A DNA stretch of 64,000 nucleotides from Zarea fungicola (Eukaryota > Ascomycota > Sordariomycetes > Hypocreales > Cordycipitaceae), in the NCBI GenBank assembly GCA_900169235.1, contig FWCC01000403.1, positions 116,844 through 180,843 of the forward strand. Direction: 5' to 3'. Below the pieces are notes generated by a model. That model was not told the DNA's origin. It was given only the letters and a program-made list of their open reading frames with translations, and did no database searches. A program made the translations under genes and the position numbers. Positions 41,340-52,114 of the stretch are shown piece by piece. Position 1 is the first letter of the stretch. Every line of letters begins with the position of its first letter.

Positions 41340-42305
41340 TTATTTGTGAATGGAAATCGGACTGGCAAGCCAGTTATAGCCATTCTTGGCCAGCAAGTAC
41401 GCCTGGTACTGGCCCGCGGCGAGCTTGTCCCCAGGGATCTTGAGGTCGCCGCGCGATTCCTTGGCCCAGCCCCACGCCAGCGCGGCGCCGACCTGGCTCT
41501 GCGAGTCCGGGCCCTGGCCGGCAGGATAGACGCCGATCCAGTTCTGGTCGTTGGCGCGCTGCGTCGTGTACCGAAACGTAAACGTCGCCTGGCTGTAGTC
41601 CACCGCCAGCGCGCCGGGGAAGACGGCGTTGCCGAGCGAGAAGATTTGCGGCGCCGCGAGCGACTGGTACCCGCCGTTGGCGAGGAAGAACGCCTTGTAC
41701 ACGCCGTCGCCCAGGCCGTCGACGGGAATCTCCAAGTTACCCGAGGCGCCGCCCGCGTAGGCCCAGCGGATCGAGGACGGGTCGCCTACCGTGGTCTCGG
41801 TGCCGTTGTCCGGCCCGCCGCCCGCGGCAAAGTAGATGCCGATCCAGTTGTTGGCGTTGGCCTGCGAGGTGCTGTACTGCACCCTGATCGGGTAGCCCGG
41901 CGTGACGGTGATGCTGCCCGGGTAGCTCTTGTTGAGGCTGAACTGGACGGGGGCGCCCTCCCAGAGGTAGCCGTCCCGGGCGAGGAAGTAGGCCTTGTAG
42001 TCGCCGCTCGCCAGGCCGTCTGTCGGGATGGTCACGGTCCCGGACAGGCCCGACGTGTACGCCCACTTGAGCGCTTGGCTCACGGGGGTTTGGTTGTCAG
42101 GCCCGCCGCCGTTGACAGAGTAGATGCCGATCCAGTTCTTGTCGTCGGGCTGTGAGGTAGAGTAATGGATGGTGAGGGGGTTTGTCGACTGAACCTCGAT
42201 TGAGCCTTGGTACCCCGAAGCCAGTTGGTTTCCAATGGCGGCAGCCTGAGCGGCGCCAGCAAAGGCAAGAACACCGGCCACAGCTGCTTTGAAGAAGTTG
42301 ACCAT
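41340..42305 (-). CDS. Secreted protein with three ~97-residue internal repeats
   Basis: A 321-residue intronless protein with a signal peptide (AAVAGVLAFAGAAQAAA). The rest is three tandem copies (roughly residues 30-125, 126-222, 223-320). Each has the same order of words: N-W-I-G-I-Y, then a Gly-rich GGGPDN or GQGPDS loop, W-x-Y or W-G-W, G-x-L/V-x-IP-x-D/G-x-L, G-x-Y-x-A-Y/F-FLA/LLA, G-Y, and P-x-x-F/I. This looks like a beta-sandwich module; similar modules occur at the N-terminus of some fungal secreted phosphatases and phosphoesterases, but here there is no catalytic domain. It is probably an extracellular binding or wall protein. There are no cysteines in the repeats. Confidence 0.8.
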   Translation of the reverse strand: MVNFFKAAVAGVLAFAGAAQAAAIGNQLASGYQGSIEVQSTNPLTIHYSTSQPDDKNWIGIYSVNGGGPDNQTPVSQALKWAYTSGLSGTVTIPTDGLASGDYKAYFLARDGYLWEGAPVQFSLNKSYPGSITVTPGYPIRVQYSTSQANANNWIGIYFAAGGGPDNGTETTVGDPSSIRWAYAGGASGNLEIPVDGLGDGVYKAFFLANGGYQSLAAPQIFSLGNAVFPGALAVDYSQATFTFRYTTQRANDQNWIGVYPAGQGPDSQSQVGAALAWGWAKESRGDLKIPGDKLAAGQYQAYLLAKNGYNWLASPISIHK

Positions 42306-44627
42306 GTTGCAAGCGGCTCGTGTATGATTCTACGGTGTAGAGGATACGAGGGTGTAGAACAGATCAGAGCTCAGCTCAGACGAGGTGAAGCTATTGATCC
42401 AGACGGCCCAGAAACTGAAACAATGAGGACTAATATAGATCCCTGCTCAGTGTGGCAAGCTAGAAGGAGGACAAAGGATTAAAATGCGATACAGCATCGA
42501 ATCGATGAACTTTGCAGTGAGCAGGGGACTTACACGCTTAAAAGGCGCACCCATGTGCCTCATTGTTGAACCCGTGGCGTCATTCGACATCTGCGTGGCC
42601 CGGCAACAAGCACCGAAATTAATAACGGGAAATTAAAAAATAAAATAAAAAGACAATGGCTACTGTCGCATGCAGGGCTGGAGTAAATGGCCAAATGAGG
42701 GCGTTGGGGTGGCCGTCGTGGTGCATGACGGTGGAGTCCCTGCAGACCTGTAGACGGGATGGCTTCACCTTGCAGCAGTGGCTGGGGGTGGGGTTACCAA
42801 GTTGTCACTGGTGAGGGGCAGGAGGGGCGGCTCTGGTTTCTCCTCTGGACACCTTTTTTTGGCCCAACTCACGAGGCTCAGAGAGGCAAGTCAGAGTGTG
42901 ATTGTACTGGCCAGCAGAAGATGTGTTGTGGAGTAGGGTGCCATTGTCACCCTTTGTTTTGTCTAGCTTGGCCTATTCCAACACCAGCCCAACCATTCAT
43001 CGCCGGGCAGGATACCACGAGGGGCTGGTCAGACTTTGCAGCCTCTTTGTGCGTCTGGTGTTGAATGCGCGTGGCACTGTTATGAAGTTGTAGCCTATAT
43101 ACAACCCTGTAGAATCTAGCGAGTGAGAGATTTTGTAGATGACCTTGTTACCCCTCGTTCCGAATGATCGGCAGACGAACCTTGAGCCAACTGGGGCCGT
43201 TTCTATTTGCTCGCAGCGTCGCTTATCGACATGCACGTGCAATGCCTGCGTGTCTCGTACTGGCTTTGCGACTTCCTTGGGTAGACTATGGTGTAAATGC
43301 CGTTAGGTCTGGGTCGGTATTCACTAGTGACATGCCGAGTATCACGCCAGAGCAAAGGTAGGGTTGTCCTCAAGAGCGGTCTGCAGAAACATCGCAGCGT
43401 GAGACTTGCCGCTAGTTTTTTGCCAGTCTAGCCAGAAACTTATAATGAACGAACTACCAACGTATAATGAACACCGAGCTACGGGGCACGGACCGAAACA
43501 GCAGTTACCGAAGCATGGAATTCCATTGGGACCAGCCAGTTAGCGCTGGTTTAAAACCTTTGGCCTGTGAAAACTGCTTGCCCATCTATTATGTAACCAT
43601 TTCACTCTGAATCCCAACACTGCCAAAGGCGCACGAGAAGATCAGTTCTCCGAATCACTGCTACTAGTTACTTAAACGTTAACGGTGTTGTTAAAAGTGG
43701 TTAGTTAATCGGGTGGCTGATTTGGCTTGCAGAATTGTAGAACTGGCTTGAGCCAGCCTGGCAGGGCACAGACTAGCCGGAGCCCACCGCCATCTTTACA
43801 GCATCCACCTCTGAAAAGGGCAGGGAAGTGCAGGGCAGGATTGCCATCAAGGACGGCAACGCCAGTTGCGCAGGAGGGGACGTTCGTGGCCAAGGACAAT
43901 CACTATCCATAGACAGATACAAGCAGATAGCGTTATGCCATTTACTATGTAGCTCACTAGTCAAAACTCCTGGTAAGTAGACACCTTAGTTTATTGCTCT
44001 TCACTACTCCGTACTATTCGTAATATCTCGTTGCTTGCTATCATCGTCCCCACAGCTTTGAGCTTCTTTTCCTACGTTCTTTTGCTGCCTTTTTTTTCTA
44101 CTACTTTTTTGACCTTCCTTTCTTCTCTCTGACTACTTCTTTTTAAGTAGTTAATTTTTATATTTTAGAGAAAACAATAGCCAGCGAAGTCGCGTACTAT
44201 CTGCCTTGGCCTAGGCCTGTGACACACACTTGGTCTGCGTTTATGCCGACATTCCTAGACATGAGCCCTATCTGCCTGCATTACCACAATAAAACACCAG
44301 AGATAACTACTCCACAGCCTCCCTACCCGCCAATGAGCATTCCGTCACGCCGGGCATTTTTGTCCATCGCCTTAATACAGAACGATAGAACTGTATCTTT
44401 ACTCGCTGGGCAGCATGCGTCTCGCTGTAGCCGTTTATGTTTTGAATTTGTGAATCATTGTCGCGGAATCATCTGACAGCGGCACGGTGGAACTGGCATC
44501 CGCATTCCTACAGATGCTGAAGAAAATGATATTCGCTGCTTGCTTTATTGCTTTAGACATTGTAAGACTAATGACGTATGATGCTAGAATAAATCATTCG
44601 ATTGGTCTGGGTAGTTGCCATGTTTTA
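42306..44627. other. 2.3-kb gene-poor stretch with an LTR-end-like relic
   Basis: Upstream region of the three-repeat protein, then AT-rich sequence with no convincing gene. The minus-strand copy of repeat family R3 ends at 44224. Confidence 0.4.
44180..44224 (-). repeat. LTR-end-like repeat family R3, copy 2
   Basis: On the minus strand it starts TGTCACAGGCCTAGGCC and continues to GTACGCGACT, matching 23735-23780 on the plus strand. Confidence 0.55.
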
Positions 44628-45347
44628 TTATCTGCTCCATAAGGAAGGCTGGTATTCATGCCCTGGCTCAGTGCGGAGGAATTGGAGCAGAGCGGAGGAG
44701 TCATCCGTCTCCCCATTGATGGCGGCAGACGGCCCCAATCTTGTGTAGAAGGGATAATCAAACTCGGGTGGGAAGAATCCAGCATACTCCCAATCAATAA
44801 TGGCCTTGATTTTCGACGAATCCGGGTCAACAATCACATTTTGCTGCGACAAGTCGTTGTGGCAGAAGACGTAATCGTCAGTAGCAGAAGGCCGCAGACT
44901 CCATCTCTCAGTCTCTGCAAGCTTCAGAACCCGATACGGAGGAATCACAATCCCCGAGGGGCCGCCGAGCCGTGATGATCGCAAAGTCTTGAGGGTAGCT
45001 TGATGATGCTCAAGCTCCTTGCATACAATCAACTTTTGCTCGTCCGAAAGGTCGGCCATGCTAACGCCATCCACATACTCAGTTACGATGTAGTATGCAT
45101 CGTCGTCCAGAAAGCCGTAGTACAATTTTGGGACGGGAATAGCTGTATGTTGGTGAATAAATCGCAGTGATTCGGCTTCGTTCATAAGGCGCTCCTTGCC
45201 CAGTGGTGGTATGTGCAGCCCTCGATAGCCGGTACGGTATTCCCTTGGTCGCAGGCTTCTCTTAATGAACACCTGACCACGTTGATAGTATTTTCTTTCA
45301 AACGTTGTGGCTATGCAACCTTCTTCATCGAATTTGTTGGCTGACAT
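44628..45347 (-). CDS. APH-like (aminoglycoside phosphotransferase fold) kinase-type protein
   Basis: A 239-residue intronless protein of the fungal APH/choline-kinase-like superfamily. Marks: FIKRSLRP with the ATP-binding Lys near 29, NEAESLRFIHQHTAIPVPKLYYGF (alphaC region and hinge approach), the catalytic loop FCHNDLSQQNVIVD near 160-173 with the H-x-D base, and AIIDWEYAGFFPPEFD near 182-197 supplying the metal-binding Asp. These are all the residues needed for kinase chemistry. Fungal members are numerous and poorly characterised; the name does not imply antibiotic resistance. Substrate unknown. The protein is slightly short but ends in the usual place. Confidence 0.85.
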   Translation of the reverse strand: MSANKFDEEGCIATTFERKYYQRGQVFIKRSLRPREYRTGYRGLHIPPLGKERLMNEAESLRFIHQHTAIPVPKLYYGFLDDDAYYIVTEYVDGVSMADLSDEQKLIVCKELEHHQATLKTLRSSRLGGPSGIVIPPYRVLKLAETERWSLRPSATDDYVFCHNDLSQQNVIVDPDSSKIKAIIDWEYAGFFPPEFDYPFYTRLGPSAAINGETDDSSALLQFLRTEPGHEYQPSLWSR

Positions 45348-46172
45348 GGGGGAGATGCAGGGCTAGGGATCTGCTCTGCTCAATAGTAGGCCGCAATTCT
45401 CAGGTAAGGCTGTCTCCCCTTTACTATGCCAGCGCTGAACAAGGAATCGGTTTGTAAGTCGCGCCAAGTTGATGTGCTCTCTCCTTTACGGGATTATTTT
45501 CTTGCCAAAAGTCGCAGATAGCTCAAATCCCAGCTCTGGACTAGTCCCAGTCCTGACCAGCCACACCGAGTCAGGCCTTGTTTGGCCGTTTTGCATACCA
45601 GCCACCTGGGATTAAGCGCTCATCCGTTGACGAGTGGAAAATGCATAATGACCATTTAGGAAAGTGCTCTTGTGAGCTCTCGGGCCGAATGTCTTCTCAA
45701 CCAGCCTGCACTCGGCGTGTGGCTTCCGATTGCCATGGTGACCATCGTATTGCTTGCAGATGAACATCGGGGAGCTGCCTATTACGGCAAGCGACCCAGG
45801 GTCCCAGCAATACTCGTGTACACGCCGCAGATAAACTGCAAGACGAGTTCGCTGCCGCAAAACGCTGCGTCGTTGGGCTGCTCGTTAATGTTACATTCTA
45901 CAGCCATCTTGTAATTTCCGCATGTCGAGCAGCAGGCTGATACGGTCGCCCTCGGTGATTACTCAACTTGGCGTTAAATAACTCTAGTCGACTGGTTCTT
46001 TACCCCTGTAACAAATCTCGGCGACAAGTGTACCCAGCCAGTAGGATTTCATGGCTGAATTCATACAAACTTTCATTATTAGAATAATCAATGTTGTTTT
46101 ATGCTCCTGTAAGAAATGCGCCAATAATTCCAAACTCATCCACCCAGTTTTTCAGCCCAGCGTCACCTTCTG
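45348..46172. other. Intergenic, no gene seen
   Basis: Short frames only. Upstream region of the APH-like gene and 3' flank of the HAL2-like gene. Confidence 0.45.
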
Positions 46173-47246
46173 CTATAACGCCAACATGTCCGCATGTCCA
46201 TTCTCCCGCAGCGTGCTGTACACCTGCTCCAGCACCTCGGCGTGAATGCTGGGCGGCGCGGCCACAAAGCCAAAGTTGCGCACAAACTTGCGGCCGGCCA
46301 GCCAGTCGAGCGGCTTGCCGTCGACGTCTGTGATGCTGCCGCCCGTCTCCTGGTAGAGCAGCATGGCGCCGGCATGGTCCCAGATCTTGCCCAGGCGCTG
46401 CCTGCTCTTGTAGACGTGGATGGTGGTGTTGCCGAGGCCCATGGCCAGCACCGTCCAGCGCAGCACCCAGGGAAGCAGGTCGCACCCGGGAAACGGGACA
46501 CCCATGCGCTCGGCGGCCCTTTCGTGTATCCCGGGGAGGATGGAGTCGGCCATGTCGTGGCTCGTGACGAAGCGCACGTCCCGGACACTGCTCACGGCGG
46601 GCTGCTGCGGCAGTCTGCGAGGCGTGACGTCCTCTGTTTTGCCATCCATGTGGCGGACGTATGCGCCGTGGCCCCTGACGGCAAAGGCAATGCACCCGCC
46701 GTGGGACGGATCAATGTCCGGGTTGTTTAGCGGTGCCTTGGCGTCCATGGAGGTGTTGGGGCAGCCGACGGCGCTGAGCATCTGCTCGCCGTCGACCAGC
46801 AGCGCAATGTTGATGGCGTAGACTTGGCCCATCATGTACGTCCGCGTGCCGTCAATGGGATCAAACACCCATGTCCTCTTTCGCTCTGGCACACCAGATC
46901 CACACAGGTCAATCAGGTCGCAGAGCTTCTCCTTGGATTCGGGAAGCCTTGTAAGTCCGTCTCGCGGCACTGTGCTCAGCAGCTCCCAGACACGATCCAG
47001 AAGCGTCGCGTTTTGTCGGAGGTAGGATGCATTTTCCTCTCCCACGAAATTGTCCTCTGGGAATGCGCCGTGAAAAGTCGCAGCGAGCAGGCCCTGCACA
47101 GCGAAGTCGGCGACTGTGACGGGGCTAAAATCGTCCTTTTCGATGCCGGCCTTGTCCTGTGCAGAGACGACGGTCTGGCTCAGACTCGCCGCCTTTTGCA
47201 GGACGTCAAAAGCAATGTCAAGCTCTTTCCGATAATTGCTCTCCAT
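46173..47246 (-). CDS. 3'(2'),5'-bisphosphate nucleotidase-like phosphatase (HAL2/inositol monophosphatase family)
   Basis: A 357-residue intronless protein of the lithium-sensitive magnesium-dependent phosphatase family. Metal ligands are in place: SPVTVADFAVQ with Asp47, FVGEE with Glu70, WVFDPIDGT with Asp129 and Asp132, and WDHAGAML with Asp290. Residue order and length match HAL2/MET22-type enzymes, which remove the 3'-phosphate from PAP and PAPS in sulfur assimilation and salt tolerance. FVGEE in place of the more usual I-VGEED and the long loop after residue 160 suggest a paralogue rather than the main HAL2. It shares a 293-bp divergent promoter with the next gene. Confidence 0.88.
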   Translation of the reverse strand: MESNYRKELDIAFDVLQKAASLSQTVVSAQDKAGIEKDDFSPVTVADFAVQGLLAATFHGAFPEDNFVGEENASYLRQNATLLDRVWELLSTVPRDGLTRLPESKEKLCDLIDLCGSGVPERKRTWVFDPIDGTRTYMMGQVYAINIALLVDGEQMLSAVGCPNTSMDAKAPLNNPDIDPSHGGCIAFAVRGHGAYVRHMDGKTEDVTPRRLPQQPAVSSVRDVRFVTSHDMADSILPGIHERAAERMGVPFPGCDLLPWVLRWTVLAMGLGNTTIHVYKSRQRLGKIWDHAGAMLLYQETGGSITDVDGKPLDWLAGRKFVRNFGFVAAPPSIHAEVLEQVYSTLRENGHADMLAL

Positions 47247-47539
47247 GACCAGAAAAAAGATTATTATTTCAAACCCTTGAATGACCAGAGTTTAGTTTAA
47301 GTTTTGGCCGTTTAAATTGACTCACTGAAGCTGTTGTAGATGGGTACCCCGATTGAGCGATTTTATTTCGTTACATACATGCACGCATCACAAGTGGGTG
47401 GATTCCAAGACGGATCGTTGCTTGCATTTGCAACCGACAAAGCGGTTGGGACAAGCCTTTTTTTGCCACGCTTGAGCAAAAATGGCGCGAAATTTATCTG
47501 ATTTCATCAACGTCTTCTAAACCATGCCCAGCATCGTTC

Positions 47540-48787
47540 ATGGCGGAAACCCCGGCTTTGCGCGTGGACCCCAACGCCATCACCACGGCGCCAGACCAGG
47601 AGCCGTTCACGCTCAATCCCATCATTAGAGACATCCTCAGGACGCGCTACTGCACGCCCGGCGCCATATTTCTCGTCGAGGGCATCGAGATTATTCCCAT
47701 CTCCAGGACTGGTCGCTGGCAGACGGTGCGCCTTGTCCTTGGCGATGGCGACCTGTGCATGCAGGCACTGCTCAGCGCCGAATGTCACCGTTTCGTGGAG
47801 ACGGGCGAGGTCTCGATTGGGTTCTACATCAAAGTAGACAAGTTTGATCTGGAGTGGGAGAACATTGATGCAGAGGAGCAGGAGTCTGGTGCGCTGCCGC
47901 CGCCCGCGAACCAGAAAATGGTGTATCTGGCCCTGCGCGACATTACCACGATTGGATGGAACGAGTCGTACCGCGCCATGGTGAAGCAGTACAGGGCCGA
48001 GAGTGAGATGCAAGAGGTCGAGACGTCGCCAGCCAAGACGTCGCCAGCCAAAGACAAGGGTAAGGGCAAGATGAAGCAAGAGTCGCCACACAAGTCACAG
48101 CCTGTTGTCCCAGTCGACACTCTGACTGTCAAAGCAGAGTCGCCGCTCAAGTCACAGCCAGTCGACACTGTCACTGTCAAAGAAGAGCCCCCGCCGCCGT
48201 CGTCGTCGGGATACGGAGGCGACTTTGACATGGAGGATGCGTTTGATAGCATGGAGAAGCTCCTGTTTCCAAGTGTGAAGAACACGAGCACGCCAATGTT
48301 TGATACAACATCTCACCTGCCAAAGATCGCCACATCATCTCGCACGGAGCCAGTGGCTCTGCCGCGCGACTGGACAAATCGCCAGACGCCGCTCAAGCTC
48401 ACGACGCTGCATGCGATCCCATCTCTTCCGTATGCACAGAACTGGATGTGTAATGTTCTTGTCATTATTGCCGACCTGTCGCCTGTGGAGGCCTCGTATC
48501 TGCCGCCGTATAAGCAGCGCACCGCCCGCCTGGCCGATCCGTCGACGGCGAAGCTGGTGCATTTGACGGTATTTCTCGATCCAGAGGCGTTTAATCCGGC
48601 AATTGGGGCCGCCGTTTTGCTCACTGGTGTCAAGAACCACCGTTTTGACGGCGGCAGTCTTAAAAAGTACGCAAGCGACGGCAGGAGTGGGACGAGGTGG
48701 TGGTTTGAGGATCCTGTTGATATGGCGTGGTGCGATGTGCCTGGCATAAAAGCCTGGTGGCAGCAGATGCAGAGTTATGATGGATGA
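47540..48787 (+). CDS. Hypothetical protein, possible OB-fold nucleic-acid-binding type
   Basis: A 415-residue intronless protein. The N-terminal third (TRYCTPGAIFLVEGIEIIPISRTGRWQTVRLVLGDGDL...) and the C-terminal third (NWMCNVLVIIADLSPVEAS... LTVFLDPEAF... AAVLLTGVKNHRFDGG) each look like a five-strand OB barrel by strand spacing. They are separated by a low-complexity linker of Lys, Pro, Ser and Glu (about 150-230) with two copies of a KSQPV...VDTxTVKxE phrase. Two OB-like domains joined by a flexible linker would suit a DNA- or RNA-binding role such as replication or telomere maintenance, but I do not recognise the family and make no firm claim. No signal peptide. Confidence 0.72.
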   Translation: MAETPALRVDPNAITTAPDQEPFTLNPIIRDILRTRYCTPGAIFLVEGIEIIPISRTGRWQTVRLVLGDGDLCMQALLSAECHRFVETGEVSIGFYIKVDKFDLEWENIDAEEQESGALPPPANQKMVYLALRDITTIGWNESYRAMVKQYRAESEMQEVETSPAKTSPAKDKGKGKMKQESPHKSQPVVPVDTLTVKAESPLKSQPVDTVTVKEEPPPPSSSGYGGDFDMEDAFDSMEKLLFPSVKNTSTPMFDTTSHLPKIATSSRTEPVALPRDWTNRQTPLKLTTLHAIPSLPYAQNWMCNVLVIIADLSPVEASYLPPYKQRTARLADPSTAKLVHLTVFLDPEAFNPAIGAAVLLTGVKNHRFDGGSLKKYASDGRSGTRWWFEDPVDMAWCDVPGIKAWWQQMQSYDG

Positions 48788-49438
48788 CTGACTGAAATTA
48801 ATGACATTTTCCGAATATCAGACTGGGCTTGGTACTCTTGGATTTTTAGATCAAGAGCCTACAAATAGATGGCACTGTGATGGTAAATTTATTCCAAAAC
48901 AAAACAAGAAGAAAATTGAAAACAAAAAAAATAAATGTAGAAATGGCCCTTGTATTAATTAGAACTGCACAAAAATGTATTGCCAAGTCGTCAGGACTCG
49001 ACGCTGCCAAATCACCACTTGTCAAGAGACTGGGGCGGCGCAGGCTGCCACCATCTCCTCTCGTCGACACATGCAACCCACCTGTGTGACTCGCACCAAA
49101 AAAATCATCCGGCGCCTGTTGTTGCAACCCAAATCCCGCCCAGCACATCAGCCACGGCTACAGCAGGTCTGCAAAGCACGAAACGGTTGCATGTATGCAC
49201 GCTGTTGGCCTATCCTCTTTGAGCACGGTGCAGGGACGGAATATCGCTCACGCCAGTTCCCCTCACAACCGTTGCCCAAGGCTCTAGCCATCGCCATCGG
49301 GTCTCATCCATAGACGGCCAAACTGTGATTGGGCTCAAGTCTTTCTCACGTACCCGTCATCTTTCCATTTACTTTCTTTTTTTTTTTTTTCGTTTTCAAC
49401 TCATTATAGCCTTGGCACACACCTCCAAGCGTTTGCTC
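48788..49438. other. Intergenic / F-box gene promoter
   Basis: No gene seen. A poly-T/pyrimidine tract (about 49372-49390) lies just upstream of the F-box gene's start codon. Confidence 0.45.
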
Positions 49439-51405
49439 ATGGAGCTTTCACCAGAGCTGGACACCCACCAGAGGCAGCAAGCCATCGATGGCTTCCTTGA
49501 CAGCCTCTCGTCGTGGGACCTCATCTACCTCCGACGGCGCATGCACATCCACGAGTCGCGCATTCGGCTATCATCGCTGGAAGACCTTCCCGCCGAAATC
49601 ATCATCTACATTGCGCAGTTCCTCGAGCTCCAGGACCTGCTCACGTGTCCCCAGGTCTGCCGCAGCTGGCGCGAGGCCTGGACATTTGGCGCCGTTACGG
49701 GGTCACTGTGCTGTCGCTACTTCCCCGGCCTGACAGAGAAGCATGGCTTGCCTCATGCGGCGGGCCAGAAGCTCTTTGCGGCGGCCTCTAGGCGGTACAT
49801 TGACAGATATCTGCGTCCGAGCCCAAACGCATGGCTCCTGTCGAGGTGGCTCATTGGCAATAATGACGTGCTAGGCGAGGAATCCATGTTTGGGGACTCG
49901 TCCTCTCATCCATCAGAGTCTGTGGATTTTGGGCCGGACCGCTTCCAGATGTGCTACCAAGACGGGATGCTCGTCTGGCAGCCCGATGACGGCCATGTCG
50001 TCATCAACGATGTGAGACGGCTGACGCGCAGACGGTGCGGACTGGGAGAAAGTCTAGTGGCAGGGCGCAAGCTGGATCTTCAGGAGGCAACAAACGAATT
50101 GATTGTCTTTAGCTCCACTGATTTAAATGCAAACAGCCGTGTCTGCCGCGAATTGTAAGTTGCTACGCGTGGTTCATATACCTTATAACATGGACATGGC
50201 TACAAAAACTAATCCATTTTCTATTTTATTTTTCGTCAGACAAATACGAAATTTGGCTCTGGAGGAATGGCGGCGCCTCTCGTTGCCGGGGCGTTTTGCA
50301 AAATGCTATGCCCATGAGGACTCCGTCATAGCAATGACAAGTACCGGCGAGGCGTTTTACTGGTCTTGGGGCAGCCCAACTGTTGATCTACAAGTCAAAA
50401 CTACACCACTGACAGAGGCACCTCGAGGGTGTGCGCCGTGCCTGCAAACTGTGCCGGGGGCTGTTTTCCATCCAACGGACAAGGGTACCTTTTTCTTGAC
50501 CTGGGTATATACGCCGGCGCCAGTTGGTAAGTTTGCCTGCCGTCTTGACGCTGCCATGCTTGCATGACTTATATGACTTACATTTTTGTGCAGACGATCG
50601 TATCCATGTTGTGGTGGTGGTCAAATACCAACAAGGCAAGCCGGTTCAAAGATATGAAACCACGGTTGCCAATCCCTCGCGCACCATGTACCCGAGCGAC
50701 CCGTACGCCAGCGGTAGTATGCTGCGGTTCTCGTTGCGGTGCCAAAAGATGAACAATCACGGTTTGTACATGCTAGGCGTCGTCCACACGTGCCTCCTCT
50801 ACGACAGAAGCAAAGGCAACGAGGCGTATTCTGGCTGGAGTCTAGTCTGCTTCAACGTGCTCACCGAAACCATGACGCACCGAAGCTACGGGACATGCAT
50901 GACGCGTCCGAAATTCCACTACCCAACGTGGAACTGGGCCGAGTGGCATGACATCCAGGCGTGGGACGACTACCTGGTGGTGCTGTGGCAGCCGCGGCCG
51001 CATGTCATCCACGAGCCGTGCACGGTGACGGAGCTCTTCATGGCGACGGACACGATTGCGTGCATTTCCAGCTCGAGCGAGGCGTTTAGAGAATCAGTGC
51101 GCCTGGACCGGCTGGAACCGGCGCTCACCATTGACACGTTTCACAAGCGGCGGTCGGCCATTGCGCATCGCGTGTTTATGGATGACGACTTTATCATTTA
51201 TGCGGCACCCGACTCGTTTCTCTTGTCCAAGTTTAAAAAGGGCAAGGGCTTCTTTATGCCGCCGCTCACAGACGCCAACTCGATACAGAGAGTCGGCAAC
51301 CAGGATGTGCCTACGAGGACGACGCCGCCGGTGCTGCTGCAGGAGTGGGACGGCGAGGTGTATACGACACTTGAGGTGCCAGAGCGGAGGGTACACGACA
51401 CTTGA
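49439..51405 (+). CDS. F-box protein, 3 exons
   Basis: A 604-residue protein: exon 1 49439-50154, intron 50155-50239 (85 bp), exon 2 50240-50526, intron 50527-50593 (67 bp), exon 3 50594-51405. Both introns use GTAAGT and CAG and the frame is kept. An F-box at about residues 45-84 (LEDLPAEIIIYIAQFLELQDLLTCPQVCRSWREAW) should bind Skp1 in an SCF ubiquitin ligase. The remainder has repeated short beta-strand blocks (for example VIAMTSTGEAFYWSW, DYLVVLWQP, DDDFIIYAAPDSFLLSKF) that suggest a beta-propeller-like target-binding region. The start at 49439 is preferred because sequence before it is a pyrimidine tract. The last codons fall inside a 31-bp tandem repeat. Confidence 0.88.
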
Positions 51406-51448
51406 GGTGCCAGAGCGAGGTGTACACGACGCTTGAGATGCCAGATCA
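51357..51448. repeat. 31-bp tandem repeat across an F-box gene stop codon
   Basis: About 2.7 units with period 31 (ACGACACTTGAGGTGCC at 51364 and 51395, a third diverged unit at 51426). The F-box gene ends inside unit 2. Because 31 is not a multiple of three, each unit is read in a different frame. Confidence 0.85.
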
Positions 51449-52114
51449 AAGTGTGTAGAATCGATAATAGTAAGGAAGAAGTGTAATGAACTTGTGCACA
51501 TTTGTGACTAATGGATGATGAAGCTATCGCATAAAAAGCCACCCGCGTCAACCCGGAACAAGTCTGTAGGGGCCAGACCGAAGAGTATCTCCCCTGTAAC
51601 AGCCGCTAGCCCTCCCCGCCACCCCCGCTACCCCCCGCTACCTCCCCTGTTCTAGGCACAAAAGTACCGCCGCTAGCACCGTTTCCAGCAAGGCTACAGG
51701 CCTTATCCGCTGGCGGGTACACTGACCGGCCGCCCACTGTGACGGAATAGGTAGGTACCTAAACTCAGGCGGGCTAGGCGTACCGAAAGTAGGTACCTGC
51801 TAACCTAGGCAGGTACTGAGTACTGTACCAACTGGGTCACGAACGGCAGGCTTGCAAATTACGTGATGCATGCGAGCTGCCAGCGTGACTCGAAATGGTC
51901 ACTCACTTCGACTCCAATTCCCCGTCTCACCCATCTTACAAACAACGTCCCATACCTTCCTTTCCTACAATCAATCATTCTCGGATTATCCCCATTCATT
52001 GCTGGATTCTTGTGGCACTTTGCTGGTTTAATTTTTTAATTTTTTAGCACTGCCTTTGCCTTGCAGCACCGTACCGCCACACAACACCACAGACAGGTCT
52101 TGCGCCTAGGCTAG
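51449..52114. other. Promoter region of the MCH1-like gene
   Basis: No gene seen. It contains C-rich runs (CCACCCCCGCTACCCCCCGC near 51620) and clustered GGTACC/AGGTAC words at about 51752-51830 that could be regulatory. Confidence 0.45.

Noticed and set aside
41316..42155. 279-codon plus frame opposite the three-repeat protein
   Set aside because: Antisense shadow with Arg/Ala/Val bias; the minus-strand protein has a signal peptide and regular repeats.
46194..46730. 178-codon plus frame opposite the HAL2-like gene
   Set aside because: Antisense shadow; the minus strand keeps all metal-binding motifs.
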